Shown: positions 44,102 through 55,177, counted from the first letter of the stretch. The stretch: DNA of 64,000 nt from Desulfogranum mediterraneum DSM 13871 (GCF_000429965.1 NZ_KE387007.1:94464-158463); one strand, 5' to 3'. Numbers and translations: made by a program. Notes: generated by a model not told the origin, from the letters alone.

Positions 44102-45991
44102 ATGTGTGGTATCTTTGGTGTTGTTTCCGTAGATCCATTGCAGTTTGACATCGAACGCTGTACCCATACGATGTCCCACCGGGGCCCTGATGATTACGGC
44201 TTTCATCGAGACGGATATGGTGGTCTGGGCCATCGACGGTTGAGTATTATTGATCTTTCCGGAAGCAGGCAGCCGATATACAATGAAGATCAGACCAAGT
44301 GCATCGTCTTTAACGGCGAGATATACAACTTCCAGGAGTTGCGACAGGAGTTGCTTTCCCGGGGGCACCGTTTCTCCACGCTTGGGGATACAGAGACGAT
44401 CTTGCATGCCTACGAAGAGTGGGGGGGGCAATGTGTCGATCGCCTGCGAGGTATGTTTGCCTTTGCCATCTGGGACCTGAGGGAGAAGAAACTTTTCATC
44501 GCCCGCGATCGCCTGGGAATCAAGCCTCTTTTTTACGCTCAACATCAAGGGCGACTCTACTTTGCCTCTGAAATGAAGGCTATCTTGGCCGATCCGTCTT
44601 TTCCGAGAACAATCAATGAGTTGGCCCTCAACGCCTATTTCTCCTATTCCTACATCCCGGCTCCCCTTACTATCTACAGCAAAATCAATAAGCTGGAACC
44701 AGGTCATACCCTCTGCTGGCAAAATGGGGAGCTTGCTCTCGAGAAATACTGGGACCTCCAGTTTTATTCCGAATCCAGAAAAAGCATAAGCTACTATGCC
44801 GAAAACATTGTCTCGCTGCTCCAGGAGTCTGTTGATCTCAGGATGATGAGCGAGGTTCCTCTGGGTGCCTTTTTGAGCGGAGGTATTGATTCGAGCACCA
44901 TTGTTTCCTTGATGAGCAGGGGAGGGGCGGAAAATATCAATACCTTCTGTATCGGCTTTGGGGGGGAAGTCGGTGGCTATCTCGATGAACGCGGCTATGC
45001 CAGGCAGGTAGCAGACAGGTATAAGACCAATCATCTGGACTATGAAGTCGTCATGGATCCGGAGGGCCTGATAGAGAAGATCGTACGCTCCTTTGATGAG
45101 CCCTTTGCAGATGATTCAGCCTTGCCCTCCTACTTTGTCTGTAAGGTTGCCAGGAGTAATGTCACGGTTGCCCTTTCCGGGCTGGGTGGCGACGAAATCT
45201 TTGGCGGCTATGAACGGTATTTGGGGTTTAAGCTCCGTGGTCTCTACAACAGGGTCCCCTCGTTTGTCCGCAAACATATCATTGCAAATATGGTGGCTCG
45301 GCTCCCCGAGCGATCCGATGGCCACTATACCATCAACCACATGAAGCGTTTTGTCCGCTCCAATGAGTTGAGCGCCGACCGCTGTTACCTCAGCTACCTC
45401 TCCATTCTCTCCAGTGGGTTACGTCGAGATCTGTTTAGCGATCCTGGTCGATTCGAACAGTATCATGAACCCTGCGATGAGATCTTTCTTCGCCATTTTA
45501 ATAGCGATAATGTGGAGGGGGACTGTGGTTCTCTGGATCGAGCCCTCTACTGTGACTTTAAGACCTACTTGCCTGAGGATATTTTGGCTGTCACGGACCG
45601 CCTGAGTATGCACCATGGCCTGGAGGTGCGGGTTCCCTTTATTGATCATAAGTTTCTCGAATTTTGCGCAACGATTCCAAACGATATCAGAATGAAGGGC
45701 CTGGAGAAAAAATATTTGCTGAAAAAGACGGTTCGCCCACTTCTGCCCAGGGATGTGATTGACCACCGTAAACAGGGTTTTGTTGGCCCCATGACCCAGT
45801 GGTTGAAGCATGATTTGAGGGAGTACACCTTGACCACCTTAACAAGGGCGAACCTGGAAAAGCATGGCCTGGTGAATGTTGAGACCGTTCATCGGGTGAT
45901 TGATGAGCATTTTTCAGGAAAAGAGATTCATGACACCCTGATTTGGTCCTTGCTTGTCTTTCAGAAGTGGTTTGATCTTTATCAAAACTGA
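44102..45991 (+). CDS. asnB: Glutamine-hydrolysing asparagine-synthase-type amidotransferase (exosortase system type 1)
   Basis: A 629-residue protein starting MCGIFGVVS, so Cys2 is the N-terminal nucleophile. MSHRGPDDYG and the glutaminase domain follow, and the C-terminal synthetase domain has SGGIDSSTIV near residue 258. This fits the exosortase-A-system amidotransferase 1 family beside AsnB. It likely amidates a carboxyl group of a sugar or peptide in the EPS pathway. Asparagine synthesis remains possible. Confidence 0.85.
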   Translation: MCGIFGVVSVDPLQFDIERCTHTMSHRGPDDYGFHRDGYGGLGHRRLSIIDLSGSRQPIYNEDQTKCIVFNGEIYNFQELRQELLSRGHRFSTLGDTETILHAYEEWGGQCVDRLRGMFAFAIWDLREKKLFIARDRLGIKPLFYAQHQGRLYFASEMKAILADPSFPRTINELALNAYFSYSYIPAPLTIYSKINKLEPGHTLCWQNGELALEKYWDLQFYSESRKSISYYAENIVSLLQESVDLRMMSEVPLGAFLSGGIDSSTIVSLMSRGGAENINTFCIGFGGEVGGYLDERGYARQVADRYKTNHLDYEVVMDPEGLIEKIVRSFDEPFADDSALPSYFVCKVARSNVTVALSGLGGDEIFGGYERYLGFKLRGLYNRVPSFVRKHIIANMVARLPERSDGHYTINHMKRFVRSNELSADRCYLSYLSILSSGLRRDLFSDPGRFEQYHEPCDEIFLRHFNSDNVEGDCGSLDRALYCDFKTYLPEDILAVTDRLSMHHGLEVRVPFIDHKFLEFCATIPNDIRMKGLEKKYLLKKTVRPLLPRDVIDHRKQGFVGPMTQWLKHDLREYTLTTLTRANLEKHGLVNVETVHRVIDEHFSGKEIHDTLIWSLLVFQKWFDLYQN

Positions 45992-46006
45992 GAGGGGTGA
46001 ACTCGT

Positions 46007-47137
46007 ATGGGTTGGCTTGAACTGGTCTTCTTTGCACTGCTTTTCTTCTCGTTTTATTCCTATGTTTTTTTTCCTCTCTCTCTGGCGCTCTTGACCAGGG
46101 TGTTTTCCAGGGCATGGAAAAGGGCAGAGGGTGAGCCCCTGGTCACGGTGATCATCTCAGCCTACAACGAGGAGAAGGATATCAAGGGCAAGGTTGAGAA
46201 CACGCTCGCCTTGGATTACCCGGAAGATAAGTTGTCCATTGTTGTCAGTTCAGATGGGTCAACTGATCGTACCGATGAGATCGTTCAGGGGATGAGCGAT
46301 AGGCGCCTGCTGCTCCGCTCTTTTTCCGGAAGGATCGGGAAGACGGCATGTCTGAACAGGGTGATCGAGGAGTTTGAAGGAGAACTGGTCGTTTTTACAG
46401 ATGCGAACTCCATGTTCTCTCCCGGTGTTCTCAGGCAGTTGGTCTCAAATTTTAATGACCCGGAGATCGGGGCGGTCAGCGGCTGGACCAAGTATTGTAA
46501 TAGCGCCTCAGGTGAGGAGACGACCGGGCTCTATGCAAGGATTGAGCGGCAGGTGAAGGTGGCTGAAAGCAGTGTCGCCTCCTGCGTTGGGGCCGATGGC
46601 GCAATCTTTGCCATCCGGAAGGAGCTGTATCGGCCTTTGCGCTCGGATGATATTAATGATTTTGTCGTGCCTTTGAATGTGGTGAAACAGGGGTATCGTG
46701 TTGTTCTCGATGAAAAGGTCTTCTGCCTCGAGGAGGCTACAGAGGGGGTCGGGAATATTTATAAGCGGCAGGTCCGGATCACAACTCGAACAGCCTGGGC
46801 GCTCTGGCGGCATCTTGGCTTGCTCAATGTTTTCAGGTATGGATTTTTCTCCTATTTTTTAATTTCTCACAAGATCCTCAGGCTGCTGACGCCGTTTTTT
46901 CTGCTGGCGGTCTTTGTTGTCAATCTCATGCTGCTGTCCAGGTCTCCCCTTTATCTTGTGCCGCTCTCTGCTCAGCTGCTGTTGCTTGTCACCGCGATGG
47001 CAGCGTTTTCCGGGACCCTGGTTGGCACCGCTCCTTCCGTATGTAAATATTTTCTAATAACTTTTCTGGCTCAAGCGGTCGGCTGCCTGCGGATGGTCTT
47101 TGGTCAGAGGGACGTGGTCTGGACGCCTAAGAGGTAG
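46007..47137 (+). CDS. Membrane glycosyltransferase family 2
   Basis: A 376-residue inverting GT-A enzyme. VTVIISAYNEEKDI and VVSSDGSTDRTDE are the nucleotide-sugar motifs, and a DxD-like motif is FTDAN. One hydrophobic segment lies at the N-terminus and three to four at the C-terminus, as in processive or polymer-forming enzymes. It starts 15 bases after asnB. Confidence 0.8.
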   Translation: MGWLELVFFALLFFSFYSYVFFPLSLALLTRVFSRAWKRAEGEPLVTVIISAYNEEKDIKGKVENTLALDYPEDKLSIVVSSDGSTDRTDEIVQGMSDRRLLLRSFSGRIGKTACLNRVIEEFEGELVVFTDANSMFSPGVLRQLVSNFNDPEIGAVSGWTKYCNSASGEETTGLYARIERQVKVAESSVASCVGADGAIFAIRKELYRPLRSDDINDFVVPLNVVKQGYRVVLDEKVFCLEEATEGVGNIYKRQVRITTRTAWALWRHLGLLNVFRYGFFSYFLISHKILRLLTPFFLLAVFVVNLMLLSRSPLYLVPLSAQLLLLVTAMAAFSGTLVGTAPSVCKYFLITFLAQAVGCLRMVFGQRDVVWTPKR

Positions 47138-47456
47138 CCTGTGGGGGAGGCGGCGGTGACTTGAGGGTACTTTGACGGTTAGATCTTTCGATCAAGATCA
47201 AGCAATGGGAAAAAACGGCGGGCTGCCGGTCGAGATGGTCAGTCCCCTGGTCATGGGCAATCCCGTAACCCGTTCTGCAGCAGATGTTCCACCGTGAGCT
47301 GAACGTTATTTGTAGCTGGCAGCTCTCCATCCTGGCCTGAAGATCGCCGTTATGATCTTTGATAATCTGGTACCGTTCTCTCGGCAAGGCTCGCCGGTTC
47401 TGTTTTTTCCTCCTTCCTGATAGCTCAACCCTGGGATCTTCGGCCGTGCGCCGGGA
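47138..47456. other. Noncoding stretch before the DUF218-like gene
   Basis: About 320 bases with no credible frame. An in-frame TAG about 36 bases before the next gene's GTG limits how far that gene could extend. No hairpin or clear promoter stands out. Confidence 0.35.
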
Positions 47457-48272
47457 GTGGCTGCCGGTCAAGAGTCGGCTCTGTCTGGAGCAGGGCCGCT
47501 TGAGGCCGCTGCTTTGGAGTGCGCTGATCCGCTGACTGCAGTCTGGCAGCAGTTGACCAGATCTTTCGGGGCTCAGCTCAGGACGGTGTCGGTTGAAGGG
47601 GAGGTGCTGGTTGGGAAAGATTTTCTTGAGGTGGGGGATACGATGAATATGGTGTTCGAGCTGCTGGTGAGGGTGCTCTGTGATGCACGTCCAGCTGAGA
47701 CCGCAGATGCCGCCTATCTGTACTGTCAAACCGAGGATAGTCAAGAGGAGGTCTTGCAGGCAGGCTCGTGGCTGGTGCAACGCGGGCTCGCTGCACGGGT
47801 GTTGATTCTTAAGACAGGAGCGAAAAGCGGTTATCCTGGTTTTGGACAATGGAGTGAGCGATTAGAGGAGCTGGGTGTGGCAGGGGGCCAGCTTGAAGGG
47901 GTGGATCCGGGTGGAGTCTCTGCTCTTAATACCCTGGTTGAGTCAGTGGCCCTGATGCGCTTTCTCAGGCAGCAGGGGTATGGTTCTCTCTATGTGGTTG
48001 CCCCTCCCTTTCACCAGTTACGTGCCTTTATGACAGCGGTTACCGTGGCCCTGGAAGACGCTGGTCAACTGAAAATTTTCAGCCATCCTGCTCTGTCCAG
48101 GCCGTGGGGCGAGCAGGTCGTGCATTCACAGGGTGTGCTGAGGGCGATGCGGCGGGAGTTGATACACGCTGAGCTGGAGCGAATTGATACCTATCAGGGC
48201 AAGGGTGATCTTGCTGGTTTTGGATCGGTTTTGGGCTACTTGGATCGTAGGGATGGTCAGGGGCTGCCGTAG
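47457..48272 (+). CDS. Possible YdcF/DUF218-type protein
   Basis: 271 residues from GTG at 47457, or shorter from an internal Met at residue 63 (MNMVFELLV). I do not recognise it with confidence. The middle, with AAYLYCQTEDSQEEVLQAG, VLILKTGAKSGYPG and NTLVESVALMRFLRQQGY followed by YVVAPPFHQLRAF, resembles the DUF218 (ElyC/YdcF) fold found near EPS genes. No membrane segment is visible. It is preceded by a 320-base noncoding stretch and followed by wzx. Confidence 0.45.
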   Translation: MAAGQESALSGAGPLEAAALECADPLTAVWQQLTRSFGAQLRTVSVEGEVLVGKDFLEVGDTMNMVFELLVRVLCDARPAETADAAYLYCQTEDSQEEVLQAGSWLVQRGLAARVLILKTGAKSGYPGFGQWSERLEELGVAGGQLEGVDPGGVSALNTLVESVALMRFLRQQGYGSLYVVAPPFHQLRAFMTAVTVALEDAGQLKIFSHPALSRPWGEQVVHSQGVLRAMRRELIHAELERIDTYQGKGDLAGFGSVLGYLDRRDGQGLP

Positions 48273-48332
48273 GCGCTGTTTTTCCCTGTGGCTGCCGTGC
48301 CGGCTTTGTCTTCTGGTGTTCATTGATTAACT

Positions 48333-49889
48333 GTGGGGAGATTAGGTGTCGCTTTGCGAAATAGAATTCTTTTAAATTCAGTTACTAATGTGGGGAATCA
48401 TTTTTTCCGCCTCTTTGTGGGGATTTTTTTGACGCCGTTTCTCATTAGTCGCCTCGGCAACGATGTCTATGGCCTTATGCCCCTGGTGAATTCAATCACT
48501 GCCTATATTGCTCTTATCTCAGTGGGGATTCAGAGCGCTGTGGGGAGGTATGTAACCATGTCCATCGCTCAGGAGGACTATCAGGAGGCTAACAGGTACC
48601 TCAATACCGGGTTTTTTATGATCGGTGGCCTGGTCCTGTTGGCCGTTGTTCCTTTTCTGCTCATTGTTTTTTATTTTCCCTCATTATTTAATGTCCCCCC
48701 GGGGCTGGAGGTGAAGTCTCAGTGGGTGATGTTCTGTGTTGGCTTGAATTTTATTATAAATATATTGTTCAGCCCCTTTACTGTTGCCTTTTGGGCAAAG
48801 CAGCGGTTCGATTTGGAAAATCTGATATCTGTAATCGGTCAAATGGTGCACGTCGTCTTTATCGTCATGCTCTTTTTAGTGTTGACTGAGGATATTCTGG
48901 TTGTAGCTGTGGCGGTGTTGTTTTCAGGTGTCTTGTCAACCTTTTTGAGGGTTGTGGTCTCCAAGAGGCTCTATCGTCAGTTGTCCATCTCTTATCGGTT
49001 TTTTGATAAAGAAAAGGTGGCACGACTGATGTCGTTTGGGGGCTGGATGTTCATTACCAGTGTCTCTGTGATCGTGTTGATTAATACGGACTATATCATA
49101 ATCAATAACTTGATAGATTCCACTTCTGTTACTGACTACTCTCTTGCTAAAAGATGGGAGGATATGGTTCGTTCCGTTATAACCTCTGCCTTTGGGGTGC
49201 TTGTACCGGTTGCCACCCATTTGGGCGTGGCTGGAGATTACTCCCAACTGGTGAAGATATGCTTGAAGGGAACGAGGATTACCCTGGCCTTGACGCTGTT
49301 GCCCACCTTTTTGCTTGCCATCTTTTCCAGGGAGCTGCTTGTTACCTGGGTCGGCCCTGGCTACGAACATCTCGTGCCGCTCTTTTGCATTGCCCTGCTG
49401 CCCATGTTTTTTGAGATGGGCTCTCTCCCGGGCGGGGTGATCCTGCGGGGGCTGGGTCAGGTGAAGGTCCCTGCAATGGTATCCCTGGGAGTTGCCGTGA
49501 CCAATATCTTTTTATCTATATATTTTATCCGGATAGGCTGGGGGATCGCCGGCGTTGCCTTTGCAACGGTCTTGGTGCTCTTTGTGAAAAATACCCTTTT
49601 CGTGACCTGGTACACCTCTCATATCCTCTCCTGTTCCGTTGTTACGATCTATGCTGAGTATTTCAGGCCGCTCTGTGCCGCTGTACCAATGGTGGGGCTG
49701 GCGCTTTTTTTGAAATATTCCTTTGACTGTACAGGTTGGCCTGGGCTGGTTCTGGCCAATATACCGTGTGTTTTATTGTTTTTGATAGTCGTCTATTATT
49801 ATGTGTTGGATTCTGATGATCGGCAAGGGGTCTGCGGTATGATGGTTGCTTTGCGGGAAAGGGCCATTGTTCGTGCACTTAGCAAATAA
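48333..49889 (+). CDS. wzx: Polysaccharide flippase (Wzx/MATE-like)
   Basis: A 518-residue membrane protein with about 12-14 hydrophobic segments, opening with [22 protein letters not shown], the Wzx/PST-type start. It would flip lipid-linked repeat units across the inner membrane. The GTG start at 48333 is uncertain because a TTG 21 bases downstream sits after GGGGAG. The sequence is visibly richer in A and T than its flanks. Confidence 0.85.
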   Translation: MGRLGVALRNRILLNSVTNVGNHFFRLFVGIFLTPFLISRLGNDVYGLMPLVNSITAYIALISVGIQSAVGRYVTMSIAQEDYQEANRYLNTGFFMIGGLVLLAVVPFLLIVFYFPSLFNVPPGLEVKSQWVMFCVGLNFIINILFSPFTVAFWAKQRFDLENLISVIGQMVHVVFIVMLFLVLTEDILVVAVAVLFSGVLSTFLRVVVSKRLYRQLSISYRFFDKEKVARLMSFGGWMFITSVSVIVLINTDYIIINNLIDSTSVTDYSLAKRWEDMVRSVITSAFGVLVPVATHLGVAGDYSQLVKICLKGTRITLALTLLPTFLLAIFSRELLVTWVGPGYEHLVPLFCIALLPMFFEMGSLPGGVILRGLGQVKVPAMVSLGVAVTNIFLSIYFIRIGWGIAGVAFATVLVLFVKNTLFVTWYTSHILSCSVVTIYAEYFRPLCAAVPMVGLALFLKYSFDCTGWPGLVLANIPCVLLFLIVVYYYVLDSDDRQGVCGMMVALRERAIVRALSK

Positions 49890-49909
49890 TTACGATGGGG
49901 ACTCGTCAC

Positions 49910-50686
49910 ATGAAAGTTGTTATTTTTGCAGGTGGATTCGGTACTCGGATAAGTGAAGAAAGTCAGGTTAGGCCAAAGCCTCTTGTGGAAATAGGCACCT
50001 ATCCTATCCTCTGGCATATCATGAAGATTTATTCGGCCTATGGCTTGAATGAGTTTGTTATCTGCTGCGGTTATAAGGGTGAGATGTTGAAAGAGTATTT
50101 TGCCAACTATTACCTGAATAAATCTGACCTTACTTTTGATATGAAAAATAATGAGATGAAAATTCATAATTCAAAAGCGGAAAATTGGAAGGTTACCTTG
50201 GTCGATACCGGGCTTAACACCATGACCGGCGGAAGGCTGAAGCGGGTGAGGGAGTATATCGGTGATGAAACCTTTTGCCTTACCTATGGAGATGGGGTGA
50301 GTAATGTTAACATCAGTGAACTGATTCGTTATCATCGGGAAAACAGGACCCTGGCTACCTTGACTGCCGTCCAGCCGCCGGGACGGTTCGGGACCATTGT
50401 TCTTCGTGAAGGGCAGAATGTCATAGAGCTTTTTAAGGAGAAGGAAAAGGGTGATGGGGCCTGGATCAATGGGGGCTTTTTTGTGCTGGAGCCTGCTGTG
50501 ATCGATTACATCAAGGGGGATGATATCAGTTGGGAAAAAGAGCCATTGTCAGCCATTGCCTCTGAGCGGCAACTGACCGCCTACCGGCATGAAGGCTTCT
50601 GGCAGCCCATGGATACCCTGCGGGATAAGATGTACCTGGAGGAACTGTGGGAATCGAGTAATCCTCCTTGGAAGGTATGGAAATGA
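49910..50686 (+). CDS. rfbF: Glucose-1-phosphate cytidylyltransferase
   Basis: A 258-residue enzyme making CDP-glucose from CTP and glucose-1-phosphate. The nucleotide-binding [11 protein letters not shown] and PKPLVEIG motifs match RfbF, and the length fits the family. ATG 49910 has GGGGA upstream. Its stop overlaps the rfbG start, so the pair is coupled. Confidence 0.95.
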   Translation: MKVVIFAGGFGTRISEESQVRPKPLVEIGTYPILWHIMKIYSAYGLNEFVICCGYKGEMLKEYFANYYLNKSDLTFDMKNNEMKIHNSKAENWKVTLVDTGLNTMTGGRLKRVREYIGDETFCLTYGDGVSNVNISELIRYHRENRTLATLTAVQPPGRFGTIVLREGQNVIELFKEKEKGDGAWINGGFFVLEPAVIDYIKGDDISWEKEPLSAIASERQLTAYRHEGFWQPMDTLRDKMYLEELWESSNPPWKVWK

Positions 50687-51768
50687 ATAGGGCGTTTTGG
50701 AAGGGCAAGACGGTTCTGGTCACCGGTCATACCGGTATCAAGGGGAGTTGGCTCTCTCTCTGGCTTCACGCGCTGGGGGCAAAGGTCATCGGCTTTGCCC
50801 TCCAGTCCCCTTCGAGCCCAAGTCTGTTTGAGGTGGCCGCTGTTGGTGAAAAGATAGTCTCCATTCATGGCGATGTTTGCGATCTGGCTCATCTGGTGCG
50901 GGTCTGCGAACAGTATCGGCCAGAGCTGGTCATCCATATGGCAGCCCAGGCCCTGGTGCGTGAGTCGTACCGATCTCCGGTCGAGACCTACGAGACCAAC
51001 GTGATGGGGACGGTAAAGGTGTTGGATGCCGCCCGCCAGGTGGACAGCGTACGGGTGGTCGTTTCGGTCACCTCTGATAAGTGCTACGAGAATCAGGAGT
51101 GGGACTGGGGGTATAGAGAGAATGAGCCCATGGGCGGGCATGATCCCTACTCGAGCAGCAAGGGGTGTGCAGAGTTGGTTGCAGCAGCCTACCGTCGATC
51201 GTTTTTTGCTGCAGGCGTTGACGCTGTTGAGCGACCGCCTGTGCATCTGGCCACCGTACGGGCTGGCAATGTGATCTGTGGGGGAGATTGGGCGGCAGAC
51301 CGCCTGGTGCCCGATGTGATGCAGGCCTTTTTGGAAAAACGCAGGGTCGTTATCCGTTATCCCGGGGCAATCAGGCCATGGCAGCATGTCTTGGAGCCCC
51401 TGGCCGGTTATCTGTTGCTGGCAGAAGAGATGTGGAAGCATGGCAGCACCTTTGAGGGCGGATGGAATTTTGGTGCCGAGGATCGCGACGCCCGGCCGGT
51501 TTCCTGGATTGTTGAACGGTTGGCGAACCTGCTGGACGGGCAGCTGCAGTGGGAGGTGAGTGGTGCTGTTCAGCCCCATGAGGCCAGATATTTGAAACTC
51601 GACTGCTCCAAGGCAAAAAATCAGCTTGGCTGGTCTCCGCTGTTGAACCTTTCAACCGCCTTGGAGTGGGTTGTCCGCTGGTATCAGGCATACCAGGAAG
51701 GGCAGGATATGTTCCGGGTAACGAGGGAGCAGATTGAACGATATGAGGGGCTGCTCAGACAGGCCTGA
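50683..51768 (+). CDS. rfbG: CDP-glucose 4,6-dehydratase
   Basis: A 361-residue extended short-chain dehydrogenase. NAD-binding is [13 protein letters not shown], and the active site has DPYSSSKG (YxxxK). It turns CDP-glucose into CDP-4-keto-6-deoxyglucose. The ATG overlaps the rfbF stop (ATGA). The product could feed the DegT aminotransferase or the epimerase in this locus. Confidence 0.95.
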   Translation: MNRAFWKGKTVLVTGHTGIKGSWLSLWLHALGAKVIGFALQSPSSPSLFEVAAVGEKIVSIHGDVCDLAHLVRVCEQYRPELVIHMAAQALVRESYRSPVETYETNVMGTVKVLDAARQVDSVRVVVSVTSDKCYENQEWDWGYRENEPMGGHDPYSSSKGCAELVAAAYRRSFFAAGVDAVERPPVHLATVRAGNVICGGDWAADRLVPDVMQAFLEKRRVVIRYPGAIRPWQHVLEPLAGYLLLAEEMWKHGSTFEGGWNFGAEDRDARPVSWIVERLANLLDGQLQWEVSGAVQPHEARYLKLDCSKAKNQLGWSPLLNLSTALEWVVRWYQAYQEGQDMFRVTREQIERYEGLLRQA

Positions 51769-51888
51769 AACGGCTGCCGTCAAGCTGCGGCGTTTCAGCC
51801 TCGGTAGGGTGTCGTCAGCGCTTGATGGAGGATGTTGAGGGTTCTTCGTCAGTCTGGCTGACCAAATTTAACCCTTTGGGATCGTGCG

Positions 51889-53232
51889 ATGACAGAGCGT
51901 GAATCGAAAAAGATATTGCTGATTTCCTATCACTTCCCTCCCAGCGCGGCGGTCGGTGGGGTGCGAGTGGCGAGTTTTGCAAAATACCTTCGTGATCTTG
52001 GCTGGTGTCCCTATGTCTTGACTGTGAAGGACCGGTATCTCGCCCGGAAAGACCCGGCTCGTCTTGAGTCCCTGGAGGGGATCCCGATCGTTAAGGCTGG
52101 AAAGTTGGTTACCCCGAGGGACCTCTATATCAGCGCCAAGACGGTTCTCGGTCGTTGGAGGGGCGGCGAGTCGGAGGAGAGCGACTCCGCCGGAGGTGGT
52201 GATCAGGGATCGTCGTCCGGGCAAGTCGCTGTGCAGAGGCTAAAGCACATTCTGGCCTCCATGATCTATGTGCCTGATGAAGAGCGGAACTGGATTATCC
52301 CTGCGGCCTTGAAGGCGATTCGTCTCCTGCGGAGTGAAGAGATCGACTATGTCCTGAGCTCCTGTCCTCCCTATTCCGCCCACCTGGTCGGTCTGCTCGC
52401 CTCCTTGGCCCGGCCGAGGGTTAAGTGGATTGCTGATTTTCGTGATCCTTGGATGACGCCTACAGAAAAAAAAGGCTACCCTACAACCCCCCTTTCCAAT
52501 TTTCTCGATTATTCCCTGGAGAAAACAGTGATTCAGCGGGCAGCCCTGGTGCTCGCAACGACCAAAAAATTAACTGAAAAGTATGCCGAGCACTATCGGC
52601 AGAGCGCAGCTGAGAAGTTTCGTTTTGTTCCCAATGGCTTTGACGGGGACCTCTCTGCGCGCACCAGGGAACCATACCCTGTGTTCACCATAAGCTATGC
52701 CGGAACCCTGTACTTTGGGCGGACACCAGAGCCGCTTTTTGCGGCGGTTTCCTCTCTGATTCATGATAAGGCGGTCTCTGAAGAAGACCTTTGCATCAAG
52801 CTGGCAGGGCACTGCAGGGAAATCGGCGATCGATTAACCGTTGATGTCGCAGAGAGCTATGGCCTGAGCAATGTCGTCGAGGTGATCGACCACCTGCCCC
52901 TGGCTGCGTCCAGGGAGATGGTGCAGCGAAGTCATCTGGCACTGTTGCTGGCGCCTGATCAACCGTACCAGGTGCCAGCCAAAACCTATGAGTATATAGG
53001 TCTGGGGGTACCGATTCTCGCCATAACCGGAGAGGGGGCAACCGCAGACCTGGTGAACGAACTGCCCGATGGCAAGGCTGTTTCTCCTGAAGATGTGGCG
53101 GCGCTGAAGGCGCATCTCCTTGACGCCATACAGGGCGTTGCCTGTCCTTTGCCTGGAGGTGAGCACTGGAGAGAGCAGTACGCGCGGAGAAATGCGGTAC
53201 AGGGCTTGGAGCAATTTCTTCATCGCCTCTGA
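51889..53232 (+). CDS. Glycosyltransferase, GT4-like
   Basis: A 447-residue GT-B protein. The N-terminus KKILLISYHFPPSAAVGG and C-terminal glycine-rich region (APDQPYQVPAKTYEYIGLG) match GT4/GT1-type enzymes of EPS loci. A Ser/Gly-rich linker with a GGG run lies near residue 100. Donor unknown. Confidence 0.72.
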   Translation: MTERESKKILLISYHFPPSAAVGGVRVASFAKYLRDLGWCPYVLTVKDRYLARKDPARLESLEGIPIVKAGKLVTPRDLYISAKTVLGRWRGGESEESDSAGGGDQGSSSGQVAVQRLKHILASMIYVPDEERNWIIPAALKAIRLLRSEEIDYVLSSCPPYSAHLVGLLASLARPRVKWIADFRDPWMTPTEKKGYPTTPLSNFLDYSLEKTVIQRAALVLATTKKLTEKYAEHYRQSAAEKFRFVPNGFDGDLSARTREPYPVFTISYAGTLYFGRTPEPLFAAVSSLIHDKAVSEEDLCIKLAGHCREIGDRLTVDVAESYGLSNVVEVIDHLPLAASREMVQRSHLALLLAPDQPYQVPAKTYEYIGLGVPILAITGEGATADLVNELPDGKAVSPEDVAALKAHLLDAIQGVACPLPGGEHWREQYARRNAVQGLEQFLHRL

Positions 53233-53346
53233 CCGCAGGTGATGCTGCGGGACCGTTTGGGGTATGGCGGCATAGGTGGCTGAGCCCGGGAGCGGTAGAG
53301 CTATTGTACACGGTCTCCTGATAAACTTTAGAGCAAGCTGGATCCA

Positions 53347-54297
53347 ATGAATATTAGCTTAGTTGTTCTCACCTGCAACAGAAAGGATAGTGTCATTCCA
53401 TTGCTGAAAAGCCTTGAGGAACAGACGAGGTACCCTGAGGAGGTTATTGTCGTTGACAATAACTCAACAGATGGAACGTCTGATTGTATTAAACAGCAAT
53501 TCAAGTTTGTTCGTCTGGTCAGATTGGAAGAAAATAGGGGGGCATCTGGCAGGAATGAAGGCATAAAGAGGGCTGGAGGTGATTTGGTTATCACCCTTGA
53601 TGATGATGTTTTTTTTGCAGAAAGATGCGGGATAGAGAAAATAGAACAAATATTTGAGACGAACAGGGATGTTTCGGTTTTAAATTTTCAGATTCTTGAC
53701 GGTGAACATCAAAAAATAATACCTTTCAACTGGTTTCACCCTTATGAGATGGAACGGTATGCTGATCAACATCTGCTGACCGATTATATTTCTGAGGGTG
53801 CCGTCTGCTTTAGAAGGGAGGTGTTTGCTGTCGTTGGTTTCTATCCAGAGGAATTTTTTATCAGTCACGAGGGCCCTGATCTGTCCTATCGCCTTTTAGA
53901 TAATGATTTCAGTATCGAGTATTCGCCTGAAATAAAAGTGATACACAGATGCTCCACTGAGCACAGGGTCACATGGCGTAACACCTATTATGACACCAGG
54001 AATCAAATCTGGTTAGCCATACGTAATCTTCCCTTTTTTAGAGCCCTTGCTCATATTTTCTATCGTCTTTTTACTACGTTTTTGTTTGCCTTGATGAGAC
54101 GGCAGTTGAGGTGGTATCTCAAGGCGGTGTATGATGGTTTTAGGGGGATAGGATCAGAACTCAAATATCGAAAGCCGATCTCAAAAAATACAGTAAGCAA
54201 AATAAGAAACATAAGGAAGCACAAGCCTGGTGTCGGTTATAAAATAATGAGTTTCGTAAAGCGGGTTAACCTGATTAACAAAACCTTTGAAGTGTAG
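53347..54297 (+). CDS. Glycosyltransferase family 2
   Basis: A 316-residue GT-A enzyme. MNISLVVLTCNRKDSV, VVDNNSTDGT and the metal-binding LDDDVFF are the family motifs. The gene is markedly AT-rich compared with its neighbours, suggesting acquisition by exchange between EPS loci. The start has a weak ribosome-binding site. Confidence 0.82.
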   Translation: MNISLVVLTCNRKDSVIPLLKSLEEQTRYPEEVIVVDNNSTDGTSDCIKQQFKFVRLVRLEENRGASGRNEGIKRAGGDLVITLDDDVFFAERCGIEKIEQIFETNRDVSVLNFQILDGEHQKIIPFNWFHPYEMERYADQHLLTDYISEGAVCFRREVFAVVGFYPEEFFISHEGPDLSYRLLDNDFSIEYSPEIKVIHRCSTEHRVTWRNTYYDTRNQIWLAIRNLPFFRALAHIFYRLFTTFLFALMRRQLRWYLKAVYDGFRGIGSELKYRKPISKNTVSKIRNIRKHKPGVGYKIMSFVKRVNLINKTFEV

Positions 54298-54463
54298 GCG
54301 GCGATGGAATCCGGAGCCGGAGGTTGATAGGAGCTCTGGGGTGAGGCCATGGAGCTTTGAGCGAAGGTTGAGAGCGTGCTCCTGTGCCGTGGACAGCAGG
54401 GGCCCAAGGTGAAGGGGTGCGGTTTACCCTCTGGCGAGGGCAATATTGAACCATGGTGGTGAA

Positions 54464-55177
54464 ATGATTCAAGGTTTCCTGTTAAATATTAGGTTGCGGA
54501 AAAGATGGTACCATAAGCTTATCTATAAGACGGTGTTTGCCTTTAGGGCGCTGCGTTTGCCTTTTCCCGGTCTGTTTGGTGCTGTTTTTTTTAATCTGCA
54601 CAATGTCATGCTGATGTGCTGGCGGCGACTGAAACAGTTCTTTTTTTATGAGCCCATGTTGAGGTATCGCTGCAGCAGGGTAGGCAGGTCTGTTTTTTTT
54701 GAAGTGAATTTCCCGCTGATCATTGGTTATGGCTCCTTGTCGGTTGGTGACAAGGTAACGATTGGTGGAAATGTCACGGTAATCGTCTCCTACAAGATCA
54801 ATCCTGACCCGGTTGTCTCTGTGGGGGATAACGTGTATTTGGGGTATGCAACAGTGCTCTCCTGTGCTGAGCGTATTGCAATAGGTGACAATGTTCTTAT
54901 TGCCGAACGGTGCTCAATATTTGACAACAATAATCACCCGGTTGATCCGGTAGCCAGGAAAAATAATGAACCTATAGGGAGAGCTGACGTCGCTCCTGTA
55001 GTGGTGGAAGATGGTGCCTGGATAGGTGCAAGGTCTATTATCATGAAAGGGGTCACGGTGGGTAGGGATTCCGTGGTTGCCGCCGGTTCTGTGGTGACCC
55101 GGGACGTTCCCCCTGGGATGATTGTAGCTGGCAATCCAGCAGTCGTTGTTAAGCAGATAAAGAGTGCCTCGGGCTAG
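54464..55177 (+). CDS. Hexapeptide-repeat acyltransferase
   Basis: A 237-residue left-handed beta-helix protein. Repeats such as VTIGGNVTV, VSVGDNVYLG, IAIGDNVLIA and IIMKGVTVGRDSVVAAGSVV are the hexapeptide signature, with DNNNHPVDP carrying the likely catalytic His. It may O- or N-acetylate the EPS. ATG 54464 follows GGTGGTG. Confidence 0.82.
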   Translation: MIQGFLLNIRLRKRWYHKLIYKTVFAFRALRLPFPGLFGAVFFNLHNVMLMCWRRLKQFFFYEPMLRYRCSRVGRSVFFEVNFPLIIGYGSLSVGDKVTIGGNVTVIVSYKINPDPVVSVGDNVYLGYATVLSCAERIAIGDNVLIAERCSIFDNNNHPVDPVARKNNEPIGRADVAPVVVEDGAWIGARSIIMKGVTVGRDSVVAAGSVVTRDVPPGMIVAGNPAVVVKQIKSASG

